Assembly (NCBI GenBank): GCA_900767605.1
Contig: CAAFZT010000019.1
Coordinates: forward strand, 1-37,568
DNA length: 37,568 nt
Direction of reading: 5' to 3'
Source of the DNA: Bacilli bacterium
GTDB taxonomy: Bacteria; Bacillota_I; Bacilli_A; RFN20; CAG-826
The translations under genes were made by a program, and so were the position numbers. Under the pieces are notes generated by a model that saw only the letters and a program-made list of their open reading frames with translations, had not been told where the DNA came from and ran no database searches. Positions 22,864 through 31,437 of the stretch are shown here, piece after piece. The stretch's first letter is position 1; each line of letters starts with the position of its first letter.

Positions 22864-23034
22864 GTTTTTTATCGGTAAAACCGTATTGATTTTATTCTTT
22901 GCCCCTTTCTTTTTAAACGGGATATTTTCGAAAAGACGGCCGTTTTTGATGGTATGTCGGTAAAAGTGTACTTCATATTCGGTGCAAGCCCGTCCCAGTG
23001 GGTGTAATCTAATGGGCGTAAAGGAGTTTTTAGA
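22864..23034. promoter_or_regulatory. Divergent control region of the nickel operon and uxaC
   Basis: The 171 bp hold several signals. A minus-strand TTTAAA, 17-bp spacer and TAAAAT form a possible promoter ahead of the His-rich gene. TCGGTAAAAnnGTA occurs twice in direct orientation (22872-22885 and 22957-22970), 85 bp apart. ACGGCCGT lies in a longer palindrome at 22932-22947. AAGTGTACTT (22964-22973) is a GT..AC palindrome and a possible GntR site. In the uxaC leader, CCCAGTGGG is nested in GCCC/GGGC near 22990-23023, just before AAAGGAG. Confidence 0.4.
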
Positions 23035-24438
23035 ATGAAACAATTCATGGGCGACGACTTCCTACTGCATGGGGAACTCGCGGAAAAACTTTATCAAGAA
23101 CATGCTCAAAAAATGCCGATCTTCGACTTCCATTGCCATTTGGTTCCGGAACAAATTGCTTCCGATTACCACTTCTCTTCCATCACGGAAGCCTGGCTTG
23201 GTGGAAAAGGATACGGCGACCATTACAAGTGGCGTCTCTTACGTGAAATGGGCGTTCCCGAAGAATACATCACCGGAGAGAAATCGGATTGGGAAAGATT
23301 CCAAAAATACGCGGAATGCATGCCCTATTTCATTGGCAACCCCATCTATGAATGGACCCATTTGGAGTTAAAAACCTATTTTGGAATCACCAAACCTCTA
23401 TGCCCCGAAACGGCCAAAGAAATTTACGACGAATGCAACGAAAAATTAAAGACGCTGTCCGCGCGTAAAATGATGGAACTCAATCACGTGGAAATCGTTT
23501 ATACCACGGATGACCCCGTCGACGATTTGCATTTCCACGAGCAAATGGCCAAGGATCCAACTCTCCAAACGAAGGTATCCCCCTGCTGGAGACCGGATAA
23601 GGCCACGAAGATCGATCAAGCCACCTTCCTTCCATGGCTCCATCAACTCGAAACGGTGGTTGGTCGTAAATTAGCCACGCTTCAGGATTTATTCGACGCG
23701 ATGGATGAACGCCTTGCTTATTTTGTGAAGCACGGCTGCCACGCAAGCGATCACGGACTAGACACCTTCCATTACGCTAATGGGTCTTATGAAGAAGCTA
23801 ATGTCGCCTATCAAAAAGCCTTAAAAGGCGAAGAGCTCACCGAAAAAGATTTAGACGTCTACCAAGGGGCATTGCTCGTTCATTTGGGCCGTCAATACCA
23901 TAAGTATGGCATGGTGCAGCAATACCATATCGGCGCGCTCCGCAATAACTCCACCCGTCAATTCAACGCCCTCGGCGTGGATTCGGGATATGACGCGGTC
24001 GGCGATCGCAACTACGCCGAGAAATTAAGCCTCCTGCTCAATGAGTTGGATAAGACCGACGAATTGCCCAAGACCGTTCTTTATACTTTAAACGAAAAAG
24101 ACTACATCTCGTTGGTGAGCCTTATGAACTGCTTCCAAAATAGCGAAAAAGGCAAAATCCAACTTGGCACCGCCTGGTGGTTCAATGACCATTACGAAGG
24201 AATGATGAATCAACTCAAGAAGCTTTCCGCGGACGGATTGCTCTCCTGCTTCATCGGGATGCTCACGGATTCGCGCAGCTTCCTCTCCTACCCTCGCCAC
24301 GATTATTTCCGTCGCGAACTCTGCGATTATATCGCTCATCTCGTCGAAGAGGGGCGTTACCCCCACGACGAGAAGCGCCTTGGCGAGATCGTGGAAAATA
24401 TCTGCTATTACAACGCAAAATCCTATTTTGGAGAATAA
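23035..24438 (+). CDS. uxaC: Glucuronate isomerase
   Basis: A 467-aa cytoplasmic enzyme that converts D-glucuronate to fructuronate (and galacturonate to tagaturonate), the first step of hexuronate use. The N-terminal FMGDDFLL and the metal-binding IFDFHCHLVPEQIA motif, later TDDPVDDLHFH and the C-terminal ARHDYFRRELC-like segment (here YPRHDYFRRELCDYI), are characteristic. Length is typical. AAAGGAG lies 8 bases before the ATG. A terminator follows, so uxaC is a separate transcript from eda-kdgK-gntR, but the shared pathway suggests shared control by the GntR regulator. Confidence 0.95.
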   Translation: MKQFMGDDFLLHGELAEKLYQEHAQKMPIFDFHCHLVPEQIASDYHFSSITEAWLGGKGYGDHYKWRLLREMGVPEEYITGEKSDWERFQKYAECMPYFIGNPIYEWTHLELKTYFGITKPLCPETAKEIYDECNEKLKTLSARKMMELNHVEIVYTTDDPVDDLHFHEQMAKDPTLQTKVSPCWRPDKATKIDQATFLPWLHQLETVVGRKLATLQDLFDAMDERLAYFVKHGCHASDHGLDTFHYANGSYEEANVAYQKALKGEELTEKDLDVYQGALLVHLGRQYHKYGMVQQYHIGALRNNSTRQFNALGVDSGYDAVGDRNYAEKLSLLLNELDKTDELPKTVLYTLNEKDYISLVSLMNCFQNSEKGKIQLGTAWWFNDHYEGMMNQLKKLSADGLLSCFIGMLTDSRSFLSYPRHDYFRRELCDYIAHLVEEGRYPHDEKRLGEIVENICYYNAKSYFGE

Positions 24439-24448
24439 GAAAGCAAAG

Positions 24449-24481
24449 AGAAACGCCGATAACACCGACGTTTCTTTTTTT
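24449..24481 (+). terminator. Intrinsic terminator after uxaC
   Basis: AGAAACG (24449-24455) pairs with CGTTTCT (24469-24475), and a run of T follows. Confidence 0.75.
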
Positions 24482-24530
24482 GTGCCTAAAAGCCGCGCAT
24501 TTTTGAATAACCACATCTTCAAGAAACGGC

Positions 24531-24562
24531 TATAATGATGGCGAATAGAACTTGTATACAAG
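24531..24562 (+). promoter_or_regulatory. Promoter and GntR-type operator of eda-kdgK-gntR
   Basis: A perfect TATAAT lies at 24531-24536, without a clear -35 at standard spacing. Just past the expected start, CTTGTATACAAG (24551-24562) is a perfect 12-bp palindrome with the GT..AC core of FadR-subfamily GntR operators. The ribosome binding site AAGGAGG follows. The third gene of the operon encodes such a regulator, so autoregulation is likely. Confidence 0.65.
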
Positions 24563-24576
24563 ATTAAGGAGGTTCT

Positions 24577-25227
24577 ATGCAAAAACAAGAAATTACCCAA
24601 AAAGTCTTGGATTGCGGTGTTGTTGCCGTTATCCGCGCCTCTTCTGTTGAAATGGCCGAGAAAGTCGCTACCGCCTGTGCGGAGGGCGGAATCGTCGGGC
24701 TCGAACTTACGTTTACAGTTCCGGGGGCCCAAGAAGTCATTGCTCATCTCGCCGCGAACAAAGAAGCCAAATATGTAGTCGGTGCTGGCACCGTTCTCGA
24801 TGCCCCGACTGCTCGCACGGCCATCCTTGCCGGAGCTAAATTCATCGTCTCCCCGAGTTTTGACAAAGGCACGGCCGAAATCTGCAACGCCTATCAAATC
24901 CCCTATATTGCTGGCTGCTTAACCCCCACTGAGGTTCTCACCGCGATGAAAGCTGGAGTGGATCTCGTCAAGATCTTCCCGGGTGACGTTGTCGGACCCA
25001 AATACATCAAGGACCTTCACGGACCCTTCCCCCAAGGCAACTTCTTGCCTTCTGGCGGAGTCAGCGTAGAAAACGCGGCCGAATGGATCAAAAACGGCGC
25101 AGCAGCCGTTTCGGCTGGCAGTTCCCTCATCGCCCCGGCCAAAAAAGGCGATTTTGAAGGCGTGAAGAAAAACGCCAGTGAATTCGTCGCTGTGGTGAAA
25201 GCGGCTCGTGAAGCGCTTGCTAAATAA
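24577..25227 (+). CDS. eda: KDPG/KHG aldolase
   Basis: A 216-aa class I aldolase that splits 2-keto-3-deoxy-6-phosphogluconate into pyruvate and glyceraldehyde 3-phosphate. It is a TIM barrel with Glu43 in GLELTFT (general base) and the Schiff-base Lys132 in VKIFPGD, with VVGAGTVL and LPSGGVS as phosphate-site loops. Length is standard. AAGGAGG precedes the ATG at good distance. It is the first gene of the operon with kdgK, matching the reverse order of the pathway. Confidence 0.95.
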   Translation: MQKQEITQKVLDCGVVAVIRASSVEMAEKVATACAEGGIVGLELTFTVPGAQEVIAHLAANKEAKYVVGAGTVLDAPTARTAILAGAKFIVSPSFDKGTAEICNAYQIPYIAGCLTPTEVLTAMKAGVDLVKIFPGDVVGPKYIKDLHGPFPQGNFLPSGGVSVENAAEWIKNGAAAVSAGSSLIAPAKKGDFEGVKKNASEFVAVVKAAREALAK

Positions 25228-25245
25228 AAAAGGGGCGATACCTGC

Positions 25246-26265
25246 ATGAAATACGCGACTCTAGGCGAATTGATGCTTCGCCTTTCCACCCCGGGATATT
25301 CCCGTTTCGTCCAAGCCAAAAGCTTTGACGTCAATTATGGAGGTGGCGAGGCCAACGTCGCTCTTGCCCTCTGCAATCTTGGCGAAGAAGCAATGTTCAT
25401 CTCCAAATTCCCACAAAACGAAATTGGGGATGCGGCCAGAAATTCCTTGCGTGAATATGGCGTGGATACCACCGGTATCCTCCGCGGAGGAGAACGTCTT
25501 GGCATCTATTATTTAGAAACCGGCGACTCCGTCCGCCCTTCCAAAGTTATCTACGACCGCGCACACTCTTCCATTTCCGAAGCCAAAGCCAGCGAATTCA
25601 ATTTCAAAAAGCTCTTCAAAGGCGTTCAATGGTTTCATATGACCGGCATCACTCCGGCCTTAGGAAAGTCTGCTCAGATTCTCACGGCAAAAGCCTTGAA
25701 AACCGCCCACGAAATGGGCATCACGGTCTCCTTTGATTTGAATTTCCGTTCGAAGCTTTGGACCAAAGAAGAGGCTCAGGCCTGCTTAATCCCCTTAATG
25801 GAATATGTGGATTATGTCATCGGTAATGAAGAAGACGCGGAAGCCTGTCTTGGCTTTAAAGCAACTGGTAGCGATATTAATAGCGGCAAAATCGATGCGG
25901 ATGGCTATGCTCCGATGCTCCAAGAAATGTGCGAAAAGTTCCATTTCAAAGGCGCAGCCGCTTCTCTTCGCGAATCCCATTCCGCTAACGACAATGGCTG
26001 GAGCGGCGTTCTCTTCACCAATGGCAAATTCTACAAATCCCGCCACTACGAACTTCGTATTGTCGACCGTGTGGGCGGCGGCGATTCCTTTGCCGCTGGG
26101 CTCATCTATGGCCTCTCTCATTACGATGATCCCGAAAAGGCCATCAACTGCGCGGTTGCCCACAGTGCTTTGAAGCACACGATTCCTGGAGACTATAACC
26201 ACGTGAGTCTGAAAGAAGTCGAAGCCTTGATGGGTGGAAACGCCTCAGGACGTGTCCAACGGTAA
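25246..26265 (+). CDS. kdgK: 2-keto-3-deoxygluconate kinase (PfkB family)
   Basis: A 339-aa ribokinase-like enzyme that phosphorylates 2-keto-3-deoxygluconate for Eda. The N-terminal TLGELMLRLS and YGGGEANVALAL form the sugar site; SFDLNFRSKLW is the mid motif; the catalytic RVGGGDSFAAGLIYGL carries the general-base Asp and anion hole. Its place between eda and a uronate-type GntR regulator favours this substrate over fructose or ribose. AGGGG lies upstream of the ATG. A stretch near residues 200-235 (ATGSDINSGKIDADGY) looks like an insertion compared with compact PfkB enzymes. Confidence 0.92.
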   Translation: MKYATLGELMLRLSTPGYSRFVQAKSFDVNYGGGEANVALALCNLGEEAMFISKFPQNEIGDAARNSLREYGVDTTGILRGGERLGIYYLETGDSVRPSKVIYDRAHSSISEAKASEFNFKKLFKGVQWFHMTGITPALGKSAQILTAKALKTAHEMGITVSFDLNFRSKLWTKEEAQACLIPLMEYVDYVIGNEEDAEACLGFKATGSDINSGKIDADGYAPMLQEMCEKFHFKGAAASLRESHSANDNGWSGVLFTNGKFYKSRHYELRIVDRVGGGDSFAAGLIYGLSHYDDPEKAINCAVAHSALKHTIPGDYNHVSLKEVEALMGGNASGRVQR

Positions 26266-26268
26266 TTC

Positions 26269-26952
26269 ATGACCAAGGACATCGAACCCATTTACGAAAC
26301 GTTAAAAAAGGAGATTGTCACCCTTCATTTGAAGCCGGGGAGCCGCATTCGCGAGAATGAGCTCTCCGCCTCCTTCGGCGTTTCCCGCACCCCTGTCCGC
26401 GATGTTTTAAAGAAATTGGAGGAGAACGGCCTTGTTCGAATCCAATCCAAATCCGGCACTTACGTCACTCCCATCGATTTAAATACCATCAGCGAAGTTC
26501 TCTATCTCCGCGCGTATACCGAAACGGAAGTCATGATTGAAGTCGCCGAAAAAGCATCGAAAGAAGATATCCAGGCCATCCGTGGTTTATTAAAGCGGCA
26601 AGACCAGAAACTAGAGAATCAAATCCCAGGGACCTTAGAATTCGCCGACTTATCCTTCGCCTGCGACAACGCCTTCCATAAAGCGATTTATTCCCTGGCC
26701 AACAAGGAAAGCATGCTGGATTTCATTGACGAGGCATTCCCTTCCTATTCCCGTTATCGTTACCTTACTAACTTAAGAGGAATCGAAGACGTGAAAAGTT
26801 TGGAGAAGATTCATGAGCGGCTTCTTGATGCTTTGCAGAAGAAAAGCCCCGAAGAAATTCGAAAAGTTTCCTTGGAACATCATTTGGCTGGATTGCACGG
26901 CATCAAAGTCGTCGTCGAAAGACATCCTAAATATTTTGTCCAACAAGAATAG
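26269..26952 (+). CDS. GntR-family (FadR subfamily) repressor of uronate genes
   Basis: A 227-aa transcription factor. The winged helix (residues 1-70) has LHLKPGSRIRENELSASFGVSRTPVRDVLKKL, the classical GntR signature. The C-terminal FCD domain has a metal/ligand site with Asp and His residues (FACDNAFHKAIY, then EHHLAGLHG). It probably senses a uronate intermediate and represses eda-kdgK-gntR, perhaps also uxaC. The ATG lies 3 bases after kdgK without a ribosome binding site of its own, so it depends on coupling. A strong terminator follows. Confidence 0.9.
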   Translation: MTKDIEPIYETLKKEIVTLHLKPGSRIRENELSASFGVSRTPVRDVLKKLEENGLVRIQSKSGTYVTPIDLNTISEVLYLRAYTETEVMIEVAEKASKEDIQAIRGLLKRQDQKLENQIPGTLEFADLSFACDNAFHKAIYSLANKESMLDFIDEAFPSYSRYRYLTNLRGIEDVKSLEKIHERLLDALQKKSPEEIRKVSLEHHLAGLHGIKVVVERHPKYFVQQE

Positions 26953-26954
26953 AG

Positions 26955-26978
26955 AAAAGAGGGTCCGCCCTCTTTTTT
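26955..26978 (+). terminator. Intrinsic terminator after gntR
   Basis: A 9-bp stem AAAAGAGGG/CCCTCTTTT around the loop TCCG, continuing into a T-run that ends at 26978. Confidence 0.9.
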
Positions 26979-27087
26979 CATCATTTCCACTTGAATTGTG
27001 AAAATTCAAATCAGGTCTTTCATTGTTTTCAAAGCAAGCGCCATTCGTTTCATTTGGCTTGATAATTTTGTTTCCTCATAGAAAGAT

Positions 27088-27483
27088 ATGCCCATGAAAA
27101 AATCCATTCTCGCTTCGCTTATCGTTTATCCACTTCTAGCCATTGGAGCTTTTTGTTTGTTTTTCTTTGTTCGTAAAAATTACGCATTATCTGGCTGGAT
27201 CGACCCGTTATTCTTCGCGGGCGCCATTGTTTTAGGCGGTGGATTGCTTAGTTTGTTGGCACGTTTTGGTGCTTTTGACACCGTAGCTTATGGATTTCGT
27301 TCCATTTTCAAACATATGAACCCCAATTACACGAACGCGCAGGATCCTTACCCCGATTATTACGCATACACGGAATCCAAAAAGGAAAAAAGAAAGCAAA
27401 ATAAGATTTTCCCTTGGCCTTGGCTCGTCCTTGGAATTGGACTTCTCATCGCTTCTTTTGTAATTCGCGGCATCGTTTTTTGA
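27088..27483 (+). CDS. DUF3899-type membrane protein
   Basis: A 131-aa membrane protein of unknown function. Three hydrophobic segments are visible (about residues 7-28, 38-60 and 108-128). FFAGAIVLGGGLLSLLARFGAFDTVAYGF matches the DUF3899 core with its conserved GAFD. A polar loop (NPNYTNAQDPYPDYYAY, then a Lys-rich stretch) separates helices 2 and 3. ATG codons at 27088 and 27094 are both possible; AGAAAG is a weak ribosome binding site for either. It lies between a terminator and oppA and may be transcribed alone. Confidence 0.75.
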   Translation: MPMKKSILASLIVYPLLAIGAFCLFFFVRKNYALSGWIDPLFFAGAIVLGGGLLSLLARFGAFDTVAYGFRSIFKHMNPNYTNAQDPYPDYYAYTESKKEKRKQNKIFPWPWLVLGIGLLIASFVIRGIVF

Positions 27484-27577
27484 AAATTTTTGAAAGAAAT
27501 TGCGATTTTTTAATTTTCTTCTTGCATCTTTTTCGAGCGGTCTTTTAATAACGGCATCTCGAAAGGAGAAAAAGAAA

Positions 27578-30223
27578 ATGAAAAATCGTAAATTCATTGC
27601 ACCAGCCGTAGCGTTTGGTGCCATCGCCCTTGCCCTAACAGCTTGCGGCGGAAACCCGGGAACAAGCGAAAACACCAGTTCTTCAAAGCCGGGCGGAGAG
27701 TCATCGGATACCTCCGTCACGACGAGTTCCTCCACTTCAACCAGCGTTGATCCAAGCACCGCCCCCATTGCCAGCGGAGCTCAGCAGTTCGTCAATTCAT
27801 CTTATGAGGATCGCACCGAAATCCTTGGCAAACTTGAAAAATATGCCATCGACCACTCCATCGCAGGTCTGCCTCTATACGAAGATTCCGGTTATCAACT
27901 CTTCAACCCGCGTGTTGTCAGAGGCACCAACACCTACATCACGAACTTTGGTTTCTCCACCCTTCGCGATGGTTACCTCAAAGGATCCCTTGCTGGTGAA
28001 ACCAACAGCAAATATCAAAACTACTACCATAACTGGGACCAAAGCGATCCCGCGACCATCAATGCGTGGAACGACCAAGGCAACCAAGTCGCCGACCTCT
28101 TTGACACCATCGGAACTTCCTATTTCGGTCAACGTTTAAACTCCAATAAGACCGGCTATGAATGGTATGGCATCCTCTCCAAACAGGATCACATGTTCCC
28201 TGTCAGCGAGGATGGCAAGACCGTGATTACGAAAGACCCAACCGCCGAAGAATTGCACCGCACCTGGCGCTTCTACGTCCGCACCGGCGAAGCTGGAAAA
28301 GTCACTTATCGTTCTGGTTCGTCCCGCGCTGACCGCAAAGCCTTCGATGGCCGTTATGTCCAACTCGAAGACTACATCACCACGTACAAAATGCTTCTTA
28401 ATGGCGCCAACGCCCTCTATCGCGGCACCGAAATGGCAAAAAAGACTGGCAAAGGCGCCATCGAAGGCGTTGCCAACTACTTTGCCGCGACCAAAGCTGC
28501 TGGAAAAGAAGGTATCAACAACGACGTCGACTTCTCTGGTGTTGGCATTCAAGCCGGAAGTGACGCGGATGGCGATTACCTCCAAATCACCTACCAGACC
28601 CCGCTTAACCGTTTCTATGCGATGTATTCCTGCAACGGCACTCTCTATGAACCGATTCCGGAAGACTTCATCAATCTAGTTGGTATCAAGAGCCTCGCCG
28701 GTTATTCCTCTGACAAGAGCACAAGCCCCGTTGACAACGTTCTCAGCATGGGGCCCTATATGCTCGAAACGTGGGAAACCGATAAGCTCATCACCTTCCA
28801 CCGCAACGATCAGTGGTATGAACGTCAAGAAAACCCGAACCTCTATCGCATCGAAGGCATCCACACGGATATTCTCCCTGGCTATGCGACGGATAAGAAC
28901 ATCGCCATCAAGCAATTCCTCAATTCCTCGAACCTCGACGCTTGCGGCGTCACCTCGGACTATCTCGAAAAGTATTCCTCCGACCCTCGCGCTGTCCAAG
29001 TCCCCGGCACCGCTGTTTGGAAGTTGAACATCAACTCCTGCACTCCGGAACTTTGGGAAGAACTCTTTGGCGAAAAAGGCAGAATTACCCACACGACCAA
29101 AGAAAATTACTGGAACGTCAAGCCCTGGATGTCCAATGACAGCTTCCTCCGCGGCCTCTTCTATTCCATTGACCGTGCGACCTATGCGAAAAACCAAGGC
29201 GGCACTCCTTCCATTAACTTCTTCCCGGATAACTACATCTGCGATTCGGAAAACGGCGTCTCCTACAACTCGACCGCGGCCCATCAAGAAGCCTTGCAAG
29301 ACTTCTGGGGCGACACCGTCGAAACCTATGGTTACGACAAAGCTCTTTCTCAAGCTTGCTTTGAAGAAGCGATCAAAGAGTTAAAAACCAGTGGCGATAT
29401 CAAAGATTCCACGGAAGAAATCGGCATCGATGTTTGGTGGATGTATCCCAACCAGATTGAAGGCCAAGGCAAGTTGATCGGCGGTTACATCAAATCTTCC
29501 TTCGACGCGGCTGCCGCTGCCCTTGGATATAAAGTCCGTTTGGCGGTCAATCATCATGCCGTTGCAAAATGGGACGATGTTTACAACAAGCACCTCCTCG
29601 TCGGCCAATTCGACTTGGGCTTCGGCTCTATCTCGGGCAACAACCTCGACCCGCTCAACTTCCTTGAAATTCTTAAATCCGATGGTTCCACCGGCTTCAC
29701 CTTGAACTGGGGCGCCGATACGGGCGCCGTGGAAGAAGGCGAAAACGCCTTGATTTATGGCGGCAAGAAATGGTCCTTCGACGGACTTTGGGACGCTGCG
29801 GACCATGGCGTTGTTCTCAGTGCAGAAGGACAACCGCTCGAACCGGTTGAAGTCGTCGTCTCCTCGGTTGTTCCGACCACGGATTCGGTTACGATTAAAG
29901 GCACCATCGAAGTCCAGAACTTTGATGGACTCGTCATCGATTTGGCCGACATCTTCGGAACGACCTCCAAAACCTATGCCGACTACTTCGAGATCTATCC
30001 AGAAGGCGTTGCGACGACGGAAGACGTCTCGGCGATTACTTGGGACGAAACAGGCAACTTCTCCTTCACCGTTGGCGGCGAATTGTTCGCAAACGTCAAA
30101 GCCTTGGGTGGCTTCTACATCTTCGGCGTGGACTTTGTCCAAACGATTGATGGCGTCTACTGTGGCTTGAAGAGCGCTTTGGCCACTGTTGAGCTCCCCG
30201 CCCCCGCCACGCCGGAAGCCTAA
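27578..30223 (+). CDS. oppA: Oligopeptide ABC transporter binding lipoprotein
   Basis: An 881-aa family 5 extracellular solute-binding protein anchored by lipid. The signal peptide ends in the lipobox LTAC, so mature Cys is at about residue 22. A Ser/Thr-rich linker (about 45 residues) follows. The body has SBP_bac_5 features: a TFHRNDQWYERQENP segment, GYATDKNIAIKQFL, and FSIDRATYAKNQ-like text (YSIDRATYAKNQGG). The usual OppA is 540-600 residues. Extra length lies in inserts and in a C-terminal beta-rich domain after about residue 750 (EPVEVVVSSVVPTTDS onward). AAAGGAG lies before the ATG at 27578. It precedes oppBCDF but has hairpins and a new promoter after it. Confidence 0.93.
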   Translation: MKNRKFIAPAVAFGAIALALTACGGNPGTSENTSSSKPGGESSDTSVTTSSSTSTSVDPSTAPIASGAQQFVNSSYEDRTEILGKLEKYAIDHSIAGLPLYEDSGYQLFNPRVVRGTNTYITNFGFSTLRDGYLKGSLAGETNSKYQNYYHNWDQSDPATINAWNDQGNQVADLFDTIGTSYFGQRLNSNKTGYEWYGILSKQDHMFPVSEDGKTVITKDPTAEELHRTWRFYVRTGEAGKVTYRSGSSRADRKAFDGRYVQLEDYITTYKMLLNGANALYRGTEMAKKTGKGAIEGVANYFAATKAAGKEGINNDVDFSGVGIQAGSDADGDYLQITYQTPLNRFYAMYSCNGTLYEPIPEDFINLVGIKSLAGYSSDKSTSPVDNVLSMGPYMLETWETDKLITFHRNDQWYERQENPNLYRIEGIHTDILPGYATDKNIAIKQFLNSSNLDACGVTSDYLEKYSSDPRAVQVPGTAVWKLNINSCTPELWEELFGEKGRITHTTKENYWNVKPWMSNDSFLRGLFYSIDRATYAKNQGGTPSINFFPDNYICDSENGVSYNSTAAHQEALQDFWGDTVETYGYDKALSQACFEEAIKELKTSGDIKDSTEEIGIDVWWMYPNQIEGQGKLIGGYIKSSFDAAAAALGYKVRLAVNHHAVAKWDDVYNKHLLVGQFDLGFGSISGNNLDPLNFLEILKSDGSTGFTLNWGADTGAVEEGENALIYGGKKWSFDGLWDAADHGVVLSAEGQPLEPVEVVVSSVVPTTDSVTIKGTIEVQNFDGLVIDLADIFGTTSKTYADYFEIYPEGVATTEDVSAITWDETGNFSFTVGGELFANVKALGGFYIFGVDFVQTIDGVYCGLKSALATVELPAPATPEA

Positions 30224-30250
30224 TCCAACCTCGTCGATCCGTTAATCTTT

Positions 30251-30279
30251 AGCAGCATCGGACACCCTCCGGTGCTGCT
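30251..30279 (+). terminator. Hairpin after oppA (weak or partial terminator)
   Basis: An 11-bp stem (30251-30261 with 30269-30279, one G-U) around a 7-base loop, followed only by TCTTCGTC rather than a T-run. It may protect the oppA mRNA 3' end or cause partial termination. Confidence 0.55.
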
Positions 30280-30285
30280 TCTTCG

Positions 30286-30314
30286 TCAAAAGGGGCAGGT
30301 GAATCCCCTTTTGA
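30286..30314 (+). repeat. Second inverted repeat between oppA and oppB
   Basis: TCAAAAGGGG (30286-30295) and CCCCTTTTGA (30305-30314) form a perfect 10-bp stem with a 9-base loop. It ends just before the -35 of the oppBCDF promoter, so it may be an operator or a second 3' hairpin. Confidence 0.55.
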
Positions 30315-30320
30315 AGGAGA

Positions 30321-30348
30321 TGGACAAACTTGATATTCACTTTACAAT
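30321..30348 (+). promoter_or_regulatory. Internal promoter for oppBCDF
   Basis: TGGACA (30321-30326), a 16-bp spacer and TACAAT (30343-30348) match the sigma-A consensus at five of six bases each. The leader would be about 30 bases with AAAGGAG before oppB. Confidence 0.65.
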
Positions 30349-30383
30349 AACAATTAGAAATCTCTTCAAAGAAAGGAGAAACC

Positions 30384-31436
30384 ATGTTCCGCTATTCTTT
30401 ACAAAGAATATTCCTGGCCATATGCACCACCGTCATCATCTTGACGTTGACGTTCTTTTTGGTGAAATTGCAGCCTTTCCCCACCATTCCAGGGACCAAC
30501 GAAACCAAACTCGCCTATTATCTTCATCAACAGGATTTAGGATACGTAGTTTGCTATTCCTCCCCTCAGGAAGGTTTAGGATCCCTTCTCTTTTCGATGA
30601 CCGCGGATAAAGGCGTTTCCTATTATTTCTATCAGCGTCCCCTTTGGGATCAGTATTGCGCTTGGGTCAGCGGTTTGTTCCATGGCACCTGGGGCACTTC
30701 CACTTCCATTGCCCCCAACGTGGACTCCATGGTCGTCATCATCGGATCCTCTTGGAGCGATTCCCGCCTATGGACCACGGTGAAAACCAATATTTGGCCT
30801 GTTTTGATCTCGGTCCCCGCTGGCATCGGGCTTGGCATTTGGGCCGCTTTGAAGAAAAACAAGATGACGGACCACGTCATTTCGACCCTCGTCATGGTCT
30901 TCATTTCCGTCCCTTCCTTCATCACCATCAACATTCTTCTTTATATCTTCTCTTATCAATTGGGCTGGTTGCCCAGCCAATGGCCTTCCGTCAGCGCCCC
31001 TTTGCCCACTAGGGTGCTCGGTTACATCATTCCCACGATGTCCCTCTCCTTTGGTTCCATCTGCGGATATTGTCGTTTTACGCGCGCGGAATTAACCGAA
31101 GTCATGTCGAGCGACTTCTTGCTATTAGCGAGAACCAAAGGCTTAACAAGGTCGCAATCGATTAAGCGTCACGCACTAAAAAACGCCATGGTCCCCATCC
31201 TTCCTTCGATTTTATCGGAAATCATTGGTTTGCTTGGCGGTTCTATGATTCTAGAAGCCCTTTATGGCATCCCTGGCGTTGGGAGACTTTATATCGACGC
31301 GATCAACGCCGGAGACTACAACGTCTTGATGGCGGATATGTCACTATATACGCTCATCGGGCTCATCTCGGGGGTCTTCCTCGATTTGTCTTACGGATTC
31401 ATCGATCCGCGTATTCGTATGGGGGCGAAAAAATAG
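30384..31436 (+). CDS. oppB: Oligopeptide ABC transporter permease OppB
   Basis: A 350-aa permease subunit. It opens with the family N-terminus FRYSLQRIFLAICTTVIILTLTFFLVKL. The later permease core includes the EAA-loop region DFLLLARTKGLTRSQSIKRHALKNAMVPIL and ALYGIPGVGRLYIDAI. The external loop after helix 1 is enlarged by about 40 residues compared with typical OppB (about 306 aa). AAAGGAG lies at good spacing before the ATG. The oppC ATG follows its stop after one base. Confidence 0.94.
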   Translation: MFRYSLQRIFLAICTTVIILTLTFFLVKLQPFPTIPGTNETKLAYYLHQQDLGYVVCYSSPQEGLGSLLFSMTADKGVSYYFYQRPLWDQYCAWVSGLFHGTWGTSTSIAPNVDSMVVIIGSSWSDSRLWTTVKTNIWPVLISVPAGIGLGIWAALKKNKMTDHVISTLVMVFISVPSFITINILLYIFSYQLGWLPSQWPSVSAPLPTRVLGYIIPTMSLSFGSICGYCRFTRAELTEVMSSDFLLLARTKGLTRSQSIKRHALKNAMVPILPSILSEIIGLLGGSMILEALYGIPGVGRLYIDAINAGDYNVLMADMSLYTLIGLISGVFLDLSYGFIDPRIRMGAKK

Positions 31437-31437
31437 T

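Noticed and set aside
22863..23043. Longer N-terminus for the His-rich peptide, reaching into the uxaC start
   Set aside because: The extra 60 residues have no gene-like character and cover the divergent promoter region and leader signals.
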